Source: Campylobacterota bacterium (GTDB lineage: Bacteria; Campylobacterota; Campylobacteria; Campylobacterales; QNZT01). From it: a stretch of 40,246 nucleotides of DNA. The notes beneath the pieces were generated by a model. It saw nothing but the letters and a program-made list of their open reading frames with translations. It was not told the origin of the DNA and searched no databases. The position numbers and the translations under genes are program-made. This document shows positions 9,971-19,162 of the stretch, in pieces. Location of the stretch: assembly GCA_022600175.1 (NCBI GenBank), contig JAHZKW010000129.1, forward strand, positions 1 to 40,246. Reading direction: 5' to 3'. Each line of letters starts with the position of its first letter. Positions within the stretch are counted from its first letter, which is position 1.

Positions 9971-10007
9971 CTTCCATTCCCCTTTATTAATTTAAAGTGT
10001 ATAATCT

Positions 10008-11660
10008 CTATTTTACTTTATATCGACCAAATACTTTACCTCGGTGATCAATAATATGTACTGCACATGCTAAACAAGGATCGAATGAGTGTAAAACCTT
10101 CAATACTTCCAGTGGTTTAGCAGGATCTTCTAATGCTATTCCTACCAACGCCTCTTCGTAGGCACCTCTTTGCCCCTTACTATCTTTAGGTGTAGCATTC
10201 CAAGTTGTAGGAGCGATCACCTGATACTTTGCAATCTTTTGTGCTTTAATCGAAACAAGGTGTGCCAAAACACCCCTTGGCACTTCAAGATAAAGAGTTC
10301 CCTCTGCCTCTTTAGGCAGCGTATCAAAAAGATAGTGCGTCCAAGTCTTTGTATCATAATATTTTATATTCTCAACCAATCTATTCACTGATTTAAAAAT
10401 ATACTCAGCAATATAAGCACTCTCAATCGCACGAGCAGCATTTCTTCCCACTGTAGTAGAGAGATCTATCAACTCAAGTTCAGTAAATGATAAAAACTCA
10501 TCGACAAAAGGTTTGATAAAACGGTTCCCTTGTTGGTAACTTACAAGTACTCTCGCCAAAGGTCCACACTCCATCGTTTTTCCATCATATTTTGGTGCTT
10601 TTATCCAGCTATATTTATCCTCTTTCGCCTCTGTTTTTAAAGAGCCATCTTCATGTAGATCTGTATAAAAAGGTTTCTCATCTTTGTACCACGCACGCTC
10701 TACCTCTTCAGTCACTTTTTTAGGATCAAAAGATACAATATTTTCAAAGTCATGATCAAAAATCACACCATTTTCAAAAAGTTTATGTTCCTCATCAAAC
10801 TGATAACCACCTACAGCAAAAAAGTTTCCATTACCACGTCCTAAACCCGCTTTGATCTCATCTCTATAAGCATGTGCTAATAGTTTCATATCAGGTAAAT
10901 ATGCTCGATCTACAAACTCTTTTGCCTCTTTAAGCATAAAGATAAAATCATTTAAACGTTGTGGATTTAACATATCAGCAACACTCGTCACCCCACCAAC
11001 AACAAGCGTTTGTGGATGGGGTGTTTTAGCACCAAAAATAGCAATCGCTTGTGAGATATTAGATTGAAACTTTAACGCTTCCAAATAGTGAGAAAGTAAC
11101 AGCAAATTCTCTTCAGGACGCAGTTTATAGGCACCATGTCCCCAATACCCATTACTAAAAGGACCTAACCTCCCTGACTTGATAAATTTTGCTAGCTTCT
11201 CCTTAACCCCTATATAGTGTGCATGAGAATTAGCATAAGGTCGTTTAGAGTAGAGATGCCCTGTCTTACTGGTTAATTTTGGATCTGCATCTAACGATTT
11301 GGTCACATCTACAAAATCTAAAAGGTGCAGATGGTAAAAATGTACCACATGATCTTGAAGAAAAAGCGCTAAAGAGATTAAATCTCTAATGATCTCACCA
11401 TTTTTGGGAGGCACTATCCCATAAGCATCTTCTACCGCACTAATTGCACCTCTAAAGTGTGAATTGGTACACACTCCACAAATGCGCCCAGCAAGTAATC
11501 CTGCATCTCTAGGGTCACGATCTTTAAGAATGGTCTCAATACCACGAAAGAGTTGTCCACTAACATACGCTTCTTGCACAACATTGGCTTCATCAATCAT
11601 CACTTCAGCACGTAAATGCCCCTCTATTCTGGTAATAGGATCAATCACAATCTTCTTCAT
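10008..11660 (-). CDS. [NiFe] hydrogenase large subunit
   Basis: 550 residues. The N-terminal nickel site motif is RICGVC (59-64, Cys61/Cys64) and the C-terminal one is DPCLACAVH (527-535, Cys529/Cys532). The 15 residues after His535 would be removed by a HyaD/HybD-type maturation protease after nickel insertion. GRLGPFSNGYWGHGAYKL resembles Hyb/HydB-type uptake enzymes. It forms the H2-activating subunit with the upstream fused small subunit; the genes overlap as ATGA (11657-11660). There is no signal peptide of its own, and the partner has no Tat signal, so the enzyme should be cytoplasmic. No hyp or protease genes are in the window, so maturation must be encoded elsewhere. Confidence 0.95.
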   Translation of the reverse strand: MKKIVIDPITRIEGHLRAEVMIDEANVVQEAYVSGQLFRGIETILKDRDPRDAGLLAGRICGVCTNSHFRGAISAVEDAYGIVPPKNGEIIRDLISLALFLQDHVVHFYHLHLLDFVDVTKSLDADPKLTSKTGHLYSKRPYANSHAHYIGVKEKLAKFIKSGRLGPFSNGYWGHGAYKLRPEENLLLLSHYLEALKFQSNISQAIAIFGAKTPHPQTLVVGGVTSVADMLNPQRLNDFIFMLKEAKEFVDRAYLPDMKLLAHAYRDEIKAGLGRGNGNFFAVGGYQFDEEHKLFENGVIFDHDFENIVSFDPKKVTEEVERAWYKDEKPFYTDLHEDGSLKTEAKEDKYSWIKAPKYDGKTMECGPLARVLVSYQQGNRFIKPFVDEFLSFTELELIDLSTTVGRNAARAIESAYIAEYIFKSVNRLVENIKYYDTKTWTHYLFDTLPKEAEGTLYLEVPRGVLAHLVSIKAQKIAKYQVIAPTTWNATPKDSKGQRGAYEEALVGIALEDPAKPLEVLKVLHSFDPCLACAVHIIDHRGKVFGRYKVK

Positions 11661-14077
11661 GACAACTCTCCTTCTTCCACTTTACGCTCATCTGCAAACT
11701 TATCAAAAAAGCCAACTTCCACACACCCCATACAACCATGTCCCGCTTGTACTGGCCAACTTGTACCTTTGTTAAATTTCATCGTCGGGCAGTTGGCATT
11801 GGTATAAGGTCCTTTACATCCCATTTCAAAAAGACACCACCCCTTTTTCGCACCCTCATCGCCCCACTCTTGCACAAATTCACCAAGTTCATAATGTCCA
11901 CGTCTCTCACAATTATCATGAATTCTTCCCTCATAAGCCCAAAGCGGTCGATTAAATTGATCAAGTGGCGGTAACTCTTCAAACATCAAATAAGAGAGCA
12001 GTGTCCCAACAATATTGATAGGATTGACTGGACACCCTGGGAGATTAATCACATCCTCTCTTTGCAGCGCTTCTGAAACACCCACTGCACCTGTTGGGTT
12101 TGGTGCAGCTGCTACCACACCCCCATCTAGTGCACAACTACCCACAGAGAGAATTAAAGCAGCATCTTTAGCACACTTCTGTAAAAGAGAAAGTCCCGTC
12201 TCACCTTGAGGACCTATACGCAGATATTTTCCCTCCATCGCCATAGGAATAGCCCCCTCAACAATCAAAATATAGGTACCTTTGTCATGCTTGATAATAT
12301 TTTCTAAGACACTCTCGCTCTGATCTCCACTCGCACTCATCAACAGTTCATGATAATCCAAAGAGATATAATCAAAAATCAAATCTGCAATATCAGGGTG
12401 TGTAGACTTGATAAATGCTTCGGAATTACCAGAGCAGTCAGAAAGCTCCAACCAAATAATAGGCACACGATTGAGGTTATTGATCCCCTCTTTGACTACC
12501 CCTTCAAACTCAGGATGTAGTTGCATACTTGCAGTAACCATCGAAATCCAACTATTGACCTCTTTACTTGTAATCTCAAAAGCATCAAGCGAACATGAGA
12601 GATTTTCACTATCAAGTTGGTTTTGCGGATGGAGTCGATTATACTTGTCGATTCGCTTTTTGACTAAGGCAATCTCCTTTTCCCTTGCTATCTCTTCAGG
12701 GGTACGTTTGGGGATATTAGGATCAATGAGATACTGTGATGCCATTATCCTATCTTCAACCATCTTTTTGCATCTCCCACAAACACGTCCCGCTTGTGAA
12801 AATGCACCATACTCTAAAAAGGTATTGATACCACTTTGTGCAACTACCTCTTCAATATCCCTTTGGTAGACATGTTCACAACTACAGATAAGTCTTCCAC
12901 GTTCACCTACCAATCTATTTTCATAGAGATACGAAGGGTCCACTTTTTCACCACTTTGCATCAAAGACTCAAGATAGCCTATGTCTACGTTGGAATTAAT
13001 ACCAATAAAACGTGTCAATCTATCCTCTTGAATAAAGTACTCATCTACTCTGTGCTCTTTCATAGCTGTAATCAGTAACTTTTCATGATCAGATGCATAA
13101 GTCGATGCACGTACTTCGATGAGATCAAACTCACCTACTTTCAACATATCAATCGCAACTTCTAAAAGAAATTCTCTCTCTTCTAATGTTAAAATATCTG
13201 CAATCACAACATCTGCCTGTAAAGTACACTCTTTGACATGCCCAGCAGTGAAAGAGAATGTTTCCACTTCTGCAGCTTCCCCCACAGCATAGATATCTGG
13301 GTCACTACTCTTCATGTAAAGGTCTGTTAATACCCCTCGATTACAGGCCAATACTTCTCTGGCAAAATCAATATTAGGTTCTATACCTACACCAAAGATT
13401 ACAAAAGGATTTTCAATCTCTAATTTCTCTGTTTTTAAAAGGGTAATATGACTGTTTTCAACAGTTTTTTCTATCACTTCATCTTCATAAGAGATTCTGA
13501 TTTTACCACTCTCAAGAAAACAACGCTCCATCTCTGTGATGGATTGAGGAGAGAGTGCTTTGTCATAGAGATAATCTCCTCGTACCAGTAGTGTAATATG
13601 TTCTACCTCATCCATCGCATCCAGCGTTTCTAAAAGCTCTAAGCCTATAGGTCCAGCACCAATCACGACAACTTCTCGATCTATGATACCCTTTCGAATC
13701 TGCTGACAGTCATAGGCACTTCTAAAAACTGCTGCATTTTCAATATTTGCAATATCAAATAGTGTTTTGGGTCTAGATCCTGTAGCAATGATCAATTTAT
13801 CATAGGAGAAAGAGGCATTTTTAGAAAAAATACGTTTTTTTAGCTTATCAATCTTGATAATTCTCTGATTAAGTTCCACTTCTACCATAGGATCAAGGGG
13901 GAGTTGAATCTTTTGCATAGGCGCACTCTGATCAACAAGAGCACAAAGATGTATCCGATCATAAGGTAAATATGCCTCTTCAGAGACAATCATTACTTCC
14001 ACATGCGCGTCATATTTTTTAAGGTTATTGGCCATATAGGCTGCTGCAATACCACCACCGATAATTACAATTCTCAT
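11657..14077 (-). CDS. Fusion: FAD/NAD(P) oxidoreductase + BFD-like [2Fe-2S] + [NiFe] hydrogenase small subunit
   Basis: 806 residues. Residues 1-380 are a pyridine nucleotide-disulfide oxidoreductase: FAD loop GGGIAA (7-12), ATGSRP (98-103), second dinucleotide loop GAGPIG (140-145) and YAVGEAAE (263-270), in the style of the NirB N-terminus. Residues 396-440 form a BFD-like [2Fe-2S] domain with C398, C400, C433 and C436. After a linker, residues ~538-795 are a hydrogenase small subunit. Cluster residues seen are C548, C648 and C682 (proximal); H720, C723, C748 and C754 (distal); C763, C782 and C785 (medial). The fourth proximal position is N551 instead of Cys. There is no Tat signal and no C-terminal anchor, so the complex is soluble. 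Electrons from H2 could pass through the clusters to FAD and then NAD(P)+, an inference from domain order. RBS GAGGTG lies just before ATG 14077. Confidence 0.9.
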   Translation of the reverse strand: MRIVIIGGGIAAAYMANNLKKYDAHVEVMIVSEEAYLPYDRIHLCALVDQSAPMQKIQLPLDPMVEVELNQRIIKIDKLKKRIFSKNASFSYDKLIIATGSRPKTLFDIANIENAAVFRSAYDCQQIRKGIIDREVVVIGAGPIGLELLETLDAMDEVEHITLLVRGDYLYDKALSPQSITEMERCFLESGKIRISYEDEVIEKTVENSHITLLKTEKLEIENPFVIFGVGIEPNIDFAREVLACNRGVLTDLYMKSSDPDIYAVGEAAEVETFSFTAGHVKECTLQADVVIADILTLEEREFLLEVAIDMLKVGEFDLIEVRASTYASDHEKLLITAMKEHRVDEYFIQEDRLTRFIGINSNVDIGYLESLMQSGEKVDPSYLYENRLVGERGRLICSCEHVYQRDIEEVVAQSGINTFLEYGAFSQAGRVCGRCKKMVEDRIMASQYLIDPNIPKRTPEEIAREKEIALVKKRIDKYNRLHPQNQLDSENLSCSLDAFEITSKEVNSWISMVTASMQLHPEFEGVVKEGINNLNRVPIIWLELSDCSGNSEAFIKSTHPDIADLIFDYISLDYHELLMSASGDQSESVLENIIKHDKGTYILIVEGAIPMAMEGKYLRIGPQGETGLSLLQKCAKDAALILSVGSCALDGGVVAAAPNPTGAVGVSEALQREDVINLPGCPVNPINIVGTLLSYLMFEELPPLDQFNRPLWAYEGRIHDNCERRGHYELGEFVQEWGDEGAKKGWCLFEMGCKGPYTNANCPTMKFNKGTSWPVQAGHGCMGCVEVGFFDKFADERKVEEGELS

Positions 14078-14189
14078 GATATCACCTCTACTGTAATTAT
14101 AACAAAGGTTGGTAACAAAGTAGGTTCAATGTCGTCTCAAACCAACAGTTTGCTATAATAGATAAAAAATTAACTATAGGACTTTTTAT
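14078..14189. promoter_or_regulatory. Divergent promoter region, hydrogenase operon / ilvD
   Basis: A 112-bp gap between divergent genes. The - strand has TATAAT at 14096-14101 ahead of the hydrogenase fusion gene, and the + strand has TATAAT at 14154-14159 ahead of ilvD. No obvious operator palindrome was seen. Confidence 0.5.
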
Positions 14190-15887
14190 ATGAGAAGTGA
14201 TGAAGTAAAAAAGGGGCACAATCGTGCTCCACATCGTAGTCTATTTCGTGCAACTGGACTTAAAGATGAAGATTTTGGGAAACCATTTATCGGAGTAGCA
14301 AACTCTTTTAATGAAGTAATTCCTGGACATTTTTTCCTCAATGAATATGGTGCAATCATCAAAGATGAGATTCGTAAAAACGGCTGTGTACCTTTTGAGT
14401 TTAATACCATTGGGGTAGATGATGGAATTGCAATGGGTCATGATGGTATGCTCTACTCTCTTCCTAGCCGTGAGATTATCGCAAACTCTATTGAAACAGT
14501 GATGAATGCACACAAGCTTGATGCGATGATCTGTATCCCTAACTGTGATAAAATCACCCCAGGTATGATTATGGGAGCACTGCGTGTCAATGTACCTACA
14601 GTATTTGTCAGTGGCGGACCTATGAAAGCTGGTAAATTAAAAGATGGTACCTCCATAGATTTAGCGACTGCGTTTGAAGCAGTAGGACAGTTTGAAGCTG
14701 GTGAGATCGATGAAGAGAGACTTACAGAGATCGAGTGTGAAGCATGTCCAAGTGGAGGCTCATGTTCAGGAATGTTTACAGCAAACTCAATGAATACTTT
14801 GATGGAAGCAATGGGAATTGCACTTGATGGAAACGGGACTATTTTAGCACGAACACCAGAAAGAGAAGAACTATTAAGAATTGCCGCTAGAAGAATTTGT
14901 GAAATTGCTAAAGATGAGGCTGAGAGTGAACGTCTGAAGATGAAAAACATCCTCAACGAGAGTGCTGTCAATAATGCATTTGCCGTAGATATGGCGATGG
15001 GTGGAAGCTCAAATACTGTTCTTCATATGCTAGCAATTGCTAAAGAAGCAGGTGTAGAGTTTAATCTTGCAGATATCAATGAGATGAGTAAGCGTGTTTC
15101 ACATATCGCTAAAATCTCACCTTCACTGACTACTGTCCATATGGAAGATGTCCATAAAGCAGGAGGGGTGAGTGCCGTTATGTCAGAGATTGCCAAAAGA
15201 GGGAATAATGTACTGCAACTTGAAAACCCAACTGTAGAGGGTAACACCATTGGTGAGAGAATTGCCACAGCAGAGATTAAAGATACCAATATCATTCATA
15301 CGATTGATAATCCTTACTCAAAAGTGGGTGGTTTAGCGATTCTTTTTGGTAACTTAGCACAAGAAGGTGCAGTTGTTAAAACAGCAGGGATTGATCCTGT
15401 TATGAGAGTATATACTGGTAAAGCAGTCTGTTTTGACTCCCAACAAAAAGCGATTGTCGGTATCACTGGTGGTAAAGTCAAAGCTGGGGATGTTGTTGTT
15501 ATCCGTTATGAGGGACCTAGAGGAGGACCTGGTATGCAAGAGATGCTAGCTCCTACATCACTTATCATGGGTATGGGACTCGGAGACAAGGTAGCCCTTA
15601 TCACTGATGGTCGTTTCTCAGGCGCAACCAGAGGTGCGAGTATTGGACATGTCAGTCCAGAAGCAGCTGAAGGTGGAGTTATTGGGCTTTTAGAGGATGG
15701 AGATATCATTGATATCGATGTAGACAACTATCAACTAAGTGTCCGTCTCACTGATGAAGAGATTGAAGCTAGACGTGCAAACTTTAAACCAATTATCAAA
15801 GATATTCAAGGTTCTTGGCTAAAACAGTATAGACAACTTGTCACCAATGCTAGTAGCGGTGCTATCTTAAAAACTGATTTTGAATAG
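14190..15887 (+). CDS. ilvD: Dihydroxy-acid dehydratase
   Basis: 565 residues, the usual length. It dehydrates 2,3-dihydroxy-isovalerate and 2,3-dihydroxy-3-methylvalerate in valine, isoleucine and leucine synthesis, in the cytoplasm. Visible motifs are [13 protein letters not shown] (75-87), the cluster cysteine motif [10 protein letters not shown] (117-126, Cys119) and [14 protein letters not shown] (183-196, Cys186/Cys192). PGH at 45-47 occupies the place where [2Fe-2S]-type dehydratases have PC, so this is more like the oxygen-sensitive [4Fe-4S] E. coli type, fitting a microaerophile. It stands alone, with its own TATAAT (14154-14159) and a hairpin terminator downstream. Confidence 0.96.
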   Translation: MRSDEVKKGHNRAPHRSLFRATGLKDEDFGKPFIGVANSFNEVIPGHFFLNEYGAIIKDEIRKNGCVPFEFNTIGVDDGIAMGHDGMLYSLPSREIIANSIETVMNAHKLDAMICIPNCDKITPGMIMGALRVNVPTVFVSGGPMKAGKLKDGTSIDLATAFEAVGQFEAGEIDEERLTEIECEACPSGGSCSGMFTANSMNTLMEAMGIALDGNGTILARTPEREELLRIAARRICEIAKDEAESERLKMKNILNESAVNNAFAVDMAMGGSSNTVLHMLAIAKEAGVEFNLADINEMSKRVSHIAKISPSLTTVHMEDVHKAGGVSAVMSEIAKRGNNVLQLENPTVEGNTIGERIATAEIKDTNIIHTIDNPYSKVGGLAILFGNLAQEGAVVKTAGIDPVMRVYTGKAVCFDSQQKAIVGITGGKVKAGDVVVIRYEGPRGGPGMQEMLAPTSLIMGMGLGDKVALITDGRFSGATRGASIGHVSPEAAEGGVIGLLEDGDIIDIDVDNYQLSVRLTDEEIEARRANFKPIIKDIQGSWLKQYRQLVTNASSGAILKTDFE

Positions 15888-15889
15888 TC

Positions 15890-15917
15890 ATAATGACCTG
15901 ATTTTTCAGGTCATTAT
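15890..15917. terminator. Bidirectional hairpin between ilvD and the OmpA lipoprotein gene
   Basis: A perfect 12-bp inverted repeat ATAATGACCTGA / TCAGGTCATTAT with a TTTT loop fills the gap between two convergent genes. The arms' AT ends give weak A/T tracts on either side. Its position fits shared termination. Confidence 0.75.
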
Positions 15918-15926
15918 CATCTACTT

Positions 15927-17834
15927 TTACTCTGTAATCTTAATCACAACACGGCGATTCTGCAATCTTCCTTCATTAGTACTATTATCTGCAATTGGCT
16001 TAGAAGATCCAAAACCTTTCGCTTTCAATATCTTCTCATTAACCCCTTGTGATATCAAATAAGTTTTCACCTTTTTCGCACGTTCACCACTCAATGTCAG
16101 ATTATGCGCTTCATCACCTACTTGATCAGTATGTCCTTCAACCATATAGACAAAATCACTATTTTTTTTCAGTACTTCTGCCACTTTATTCAACAGCTTT
16201 TCACTTGTAAGTGTGAGTTCTGAACTGTTATTTTGAAATGCTACTTTACTCTGAATCAAAACACTAAAGAGCTCATGTTCAACAGTCTGTACTTTTGCCA
16301 TTTTCTCAAATGCTACTTTTTCATCTGATACTTTTCTCTTTTCGGCATCCAATGCTTGTAACTCTCTCTCAAATTTTTGTTTTGCCTCTTGCAGTTTTAT
16401 ACGCTCTTCTTCAAGTAAACGCTTCTCACTTTCTACTTTCTGATGTAACGCTTTTTCATCTATGAGCTTTTGAGCTTCACGTTCTTTAATTTTTGCTTCT
16501 GCTTGTTGTGTTGCTAACAGTGCTGCAGTAGCAGCGGCTGCTTTCATCTTCTCTATTGTTGCTTTTTCAGACTCTACCAATTTTTGCTCTTTCAGTAAAA
16601 GTGCCTTTTGTGTCTCTAACTCTTTTTTCATTATAGTGGTTGCATTTTGATCAGCTTTAAATGCAACATACGCTTTCTCAAATGTCGCTTCTTTCTCACT
16701 CAACGTCGCTTTGAGCTGATCCAGCTCTATCTTCATCATCCTTGTATTATTTTGCTCAACTGCCAACACTTTTTGATCTGATAAAAGTGAACTATTTAAC
16801 TCTTGTAACGCTACCTTTTGCTTATCAAGACTCCGTTGAAGTACTTTGGTTGCATTTTGCTCTTTAGTAAATGCCATTTTTTGACTTTGAAAAAGTACCT
16901 CTTTCTCTTTGAATTCACTTTTTTGTCTATTTAAAAATGCTAATGCTTGCTCTAAATCAGCTTTTTGTGCATTGGTTTGATTTTGTTCTTTTAAAAGTGC
17001 CTCTTTTTGTAGTGACAGATCACCTTTTAATACATGTAATGAACTATTTAACTCTTGTAAGTTTTTTTGAAAAGTTTCTGTTTGATTCTGTTCTTGTATT
17101 AAAAACAGTTTTTGGCTCTTTATATCTTGCAAAGATTGTGTGATCACACCCTCTTCTAACTGAAGTTTGTCACGTAGTGTATTAAATGCTACTTGCTTCT
17201 CAACAAAACTATGTTTTTCATTTAAAAAAATATCACGCTCTTGCACAAACTCTTTTCTCTCTGCTTGCAATGCAGTACGATTAGCATCAAGTTTTTTTTG
17301 TGCTAAATCAAGTGCTTTTTGAGACTTCATCATGTTTTTTTCGTTGAGTTTGAATTTTGCACTCTGTTCTTGTAAAAGTGCTTTTTGTACAGCAACCTCT
17401 TTAGACGCTTGCTCTACTTTTTGCATCTGTAGTTGAATATGCGCTAGCTGCTCTGCTTCTGCTTTGGCCTTTACTAATTTTGCCTCTTCTTCGGCTTTTA
17501 ATTGTGCTGCTTGCATCGCTGCTAATGCTGCTGCCTTCTGACCTGCTTCACGTTTTGCTTGCTCTTTAGCTTGCAACTTTGCTTTAAGAAGCGCGCTCTC
17601 TTGACGCTCTATTTTTGCTTTCTCTTCTGCAGCCTCTCTTATAGCTTCCTCTTCTGCTGCTTTTTGTGCTTTACTTTTTAGGTAAAGTGTTTTAGGATTG
17701 ATGCGCTCTACCGTCTCTACCACTTTTGTCTTATTAAACTCTACTGCTTCTTTGGATTCACTCTGTTTATCACCACATCCGCCCAACAACAATATACTAG
17801 ATAGTGTTATTACACTAACTATCTTTTTATCCAT
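15927..17834 (-). CDS. OmpA-type lipoprotein with a very long coiled coil
   Basis: 635 residues. The signal ends in a lipobox LLGGC with Cys20. Residues ~55-515 are almost uninterrupted charged, alanine-rich coiled coil with no proline after residue ~47. Residues ~520-632 are an OmpA/Pal-like domain (EGHTDQVG at 566-573, LSGERAKKVKTYL, GFGSSKPIA, NRRV) with the peptidoglycan-contacting Asp570 and Arg585. The likely role is a lipid-anchored strut gripping peptidoglycan. Whether the lipid sits in the inner or outer membrane is not clear. An EQNxT-like word recurs at 248, 283, 325, 360 and 395, always a whole number of heptads apart. RBS GAGGAAAAG precedes ATG 17834. Confidence 0.88.
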   Translation of the reverse strand: MDKKIVSVITLSSILLLGGCGDKQSESKEAVEFNKTKVVETVERINPKTLYLKSKAQKAAEEEAIREAAEEKAKIERQESALLKAKLQAKEQAKREAGQKAAALAAMQAAQLKAEEEAKLVKAKAEAEQLAHIQLQMQKVEQASKEVAVQKALLQEQSAKFKLNEKNMMKSQKALDLAQKKLDANRTALQAERKEFVQERDIFLNEKHSFVEKQVAFNTLRDKLQLEEGVITQSLQDIKSQKLFLIQEQNQTETFQKNLQELNSSLHVLKGDLSLQKEALLKEQNQTNAQKADLEQALAFLNRQKSEFKEKEVLFQSQKMAFTKEQNATKVLQRSLDKQKVALQELNSSLLSDQKVLAVEQNNTRMMKIELDQLKATLSEKEATFEKAYVAFKADQNATTIMKKELETQKALLLKEQKLVESEKATIEKMKAAAATAALLATQQAEAKIKEREAQKLIDEKALHQKVESEKRLLEEERIKLQEAKQKFERELQALDAEKRKVSDEKVAFEKMAKVQTVEHELFSVLIQSKVAFQNNSSELTLTSEKLLNKVAEVLKKNSDFVYMVEGHTDQVGDEAHNLTLSGERAKKVKTYLISQGVNEKILKAKGFGSSKPIADNSTNEGRLQNRRVVIKITE

Positions 17835-17912
17835 TACTTTTCCTCCTCAAAAATATAAGCTGATTGTATAGAAATTTGATTAATAATAAAGAAAATTATT
17901 GTAAAATTTTTT

Positions 17913-19157
17913 ATGCAGGAAAAGATACAGTTTGACCTTATCGTTATAGGCTCTGGAGCAGCAGGTATGATAGCCGCTATTGTAGCAGCAAAAAATGGCA
18001 AAAAAGTCCTTTTACTTGAAAAACTTTCTAAACTTGGATCAAAACTAAAAGCTACAGGTGGAGGTAGGTGCAACCTTACCAATACCCTTGACAATGAGAC
18101 TTTTATGCAACGTTTTGGAAGAGATGGACGATTTATGACTCCTTCACTCAAAGCCTTAGATTATCAAGCATTGATGAAATTTTTTAAAGCACTAGGAGTA
18201 GAGAGTCATGCACCAGATGGATATCGAGTCTTTCCAATTACACATAATGCCAATACAATCATAGAGGCTCTACATCAAGAGATGCTTCGTCTTGAAATAG
18301 ATATCATATGTAAACAACGTGCTATCAAACTAAAAACAAAAGCAGACCAAGTGATAGGTGTAGAGACTACAGATCACACTTATGATGCAGATCATATTAT
18401 CATCGCGACAGGAGGATTAGGGTATCCAACACTCGGGGCTGAAGGAGATGGATATAGACTTGCAAAAGCAGTTGGGCACACCATCACTAGCCTACATCCT
18501 GCAATGATGCCTTTGATCACAAAAGAGAAATGGGTCGCAAATTGTCGTGCAGATACCATTCCTCAGGTTGAACTTCGCGTAGATCTAAAAAAAGCAAAAA
18601 AATTACGCGCAAAAGGTGATCTTATATTTACCAAAGAGGGTATTCGTGGTCCTGTAGTACTTGACTTTGCAAGAGAAGTAACACCCCTTTTAGAAAAGTA
18701 TGGTGAAGTACCACTGCTTTTAAATCTCACAAAAGGGATGAATGAAGAGCAGATACGTCAACACCTTAAACAGATTGCTTTAAAAACCCCCGAAATCTCT
18801 CTAGTTGATTTAGTAGCAACACTACTTCCAAAACCACTTTCACAAGCATTAATCAAATTAGCAAATATTAACCCCCTTAGCACTTATGCTAAGGTCTCAG
18901 GTCAAAATCGTGATACCTTAATCAAACTATTGGCTTGGACTCCTTTGACTATCACAGGACATGACGGTTTTAAAATGGCGATGATTACAAGAGGGGGTAT
19001 TAAACTTAAAGAGATCAATCCTGAGACGATGCAAAGCCGTATCTGTAAAGGGCTCTACTTCTGTGGCGAGGTCATGGATTTAGATGGTCCTTGTGGTGGG
19101 TACAACCTTCAATGGTCTTTTGCAAGTGGTTATCTTGCAGGTCATTTATATACTTAA
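17913..19157 (+). CDS. HI0933-family FAD-dependent oxidoreductase
   Basis: 414 residues. The N-terminal FAD-binding fold has VIGSGAAGMIAA (11-22), LLLEK and the family mark ATGGGRCNLTN; IIATGGLGYPTLG lies further in, and the C-terminus ends with the typical CGEVMDLDGPCGGYNLQWSFASG. This family (YhiN/BaiN-like) is widespread and mostly uncharacterised; BaiN members are linked to bile-acid reduction, but that role should not be carried over. Cytoplasmic, no signal peptide. No clear ribosome-binding site precedes ATG 17913, and a TAAAAT box lies only ~7 bp upstream, so the leader may be very short. Confidence 0.88.
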   Translation: MQEKIQFDLIVIGSGAAGMIAAIVAAKNGKKVLLLEKLSKLGSKLKATGGGRCNLTNTLDNETFMQRFGRDGRFMTPSLKALDYQALMKFFKALGVESHAPDGYRVFPITHNANTIIEALHQEMLRLEIDIICKQRAIKLKTKADQVIGVETTDHTYDADHIIIATGGLGYPTLGAEGDGYRLAKAVGHTITSLHPAMMPLITKEKWVANCRADTIPQVELRVDLKKAKKLRAKGDLIFTKEGIRGPVVLDFAREVTPLLEKYGEVPLLLNLTKGMNEEQIRQHLKQIALKTPEISLVDLVATLLPKPLSQALIKLANINPLSTYAKVSGQNRDTLIKLLAWTPLTITGHDGFKMAMITRGGIKLKEINPETMQSRICKGLYFCGEVMDLDGPCGGYNLQWSFASGYLAGHLYT

Positions 19158-19162
19158 TACAA

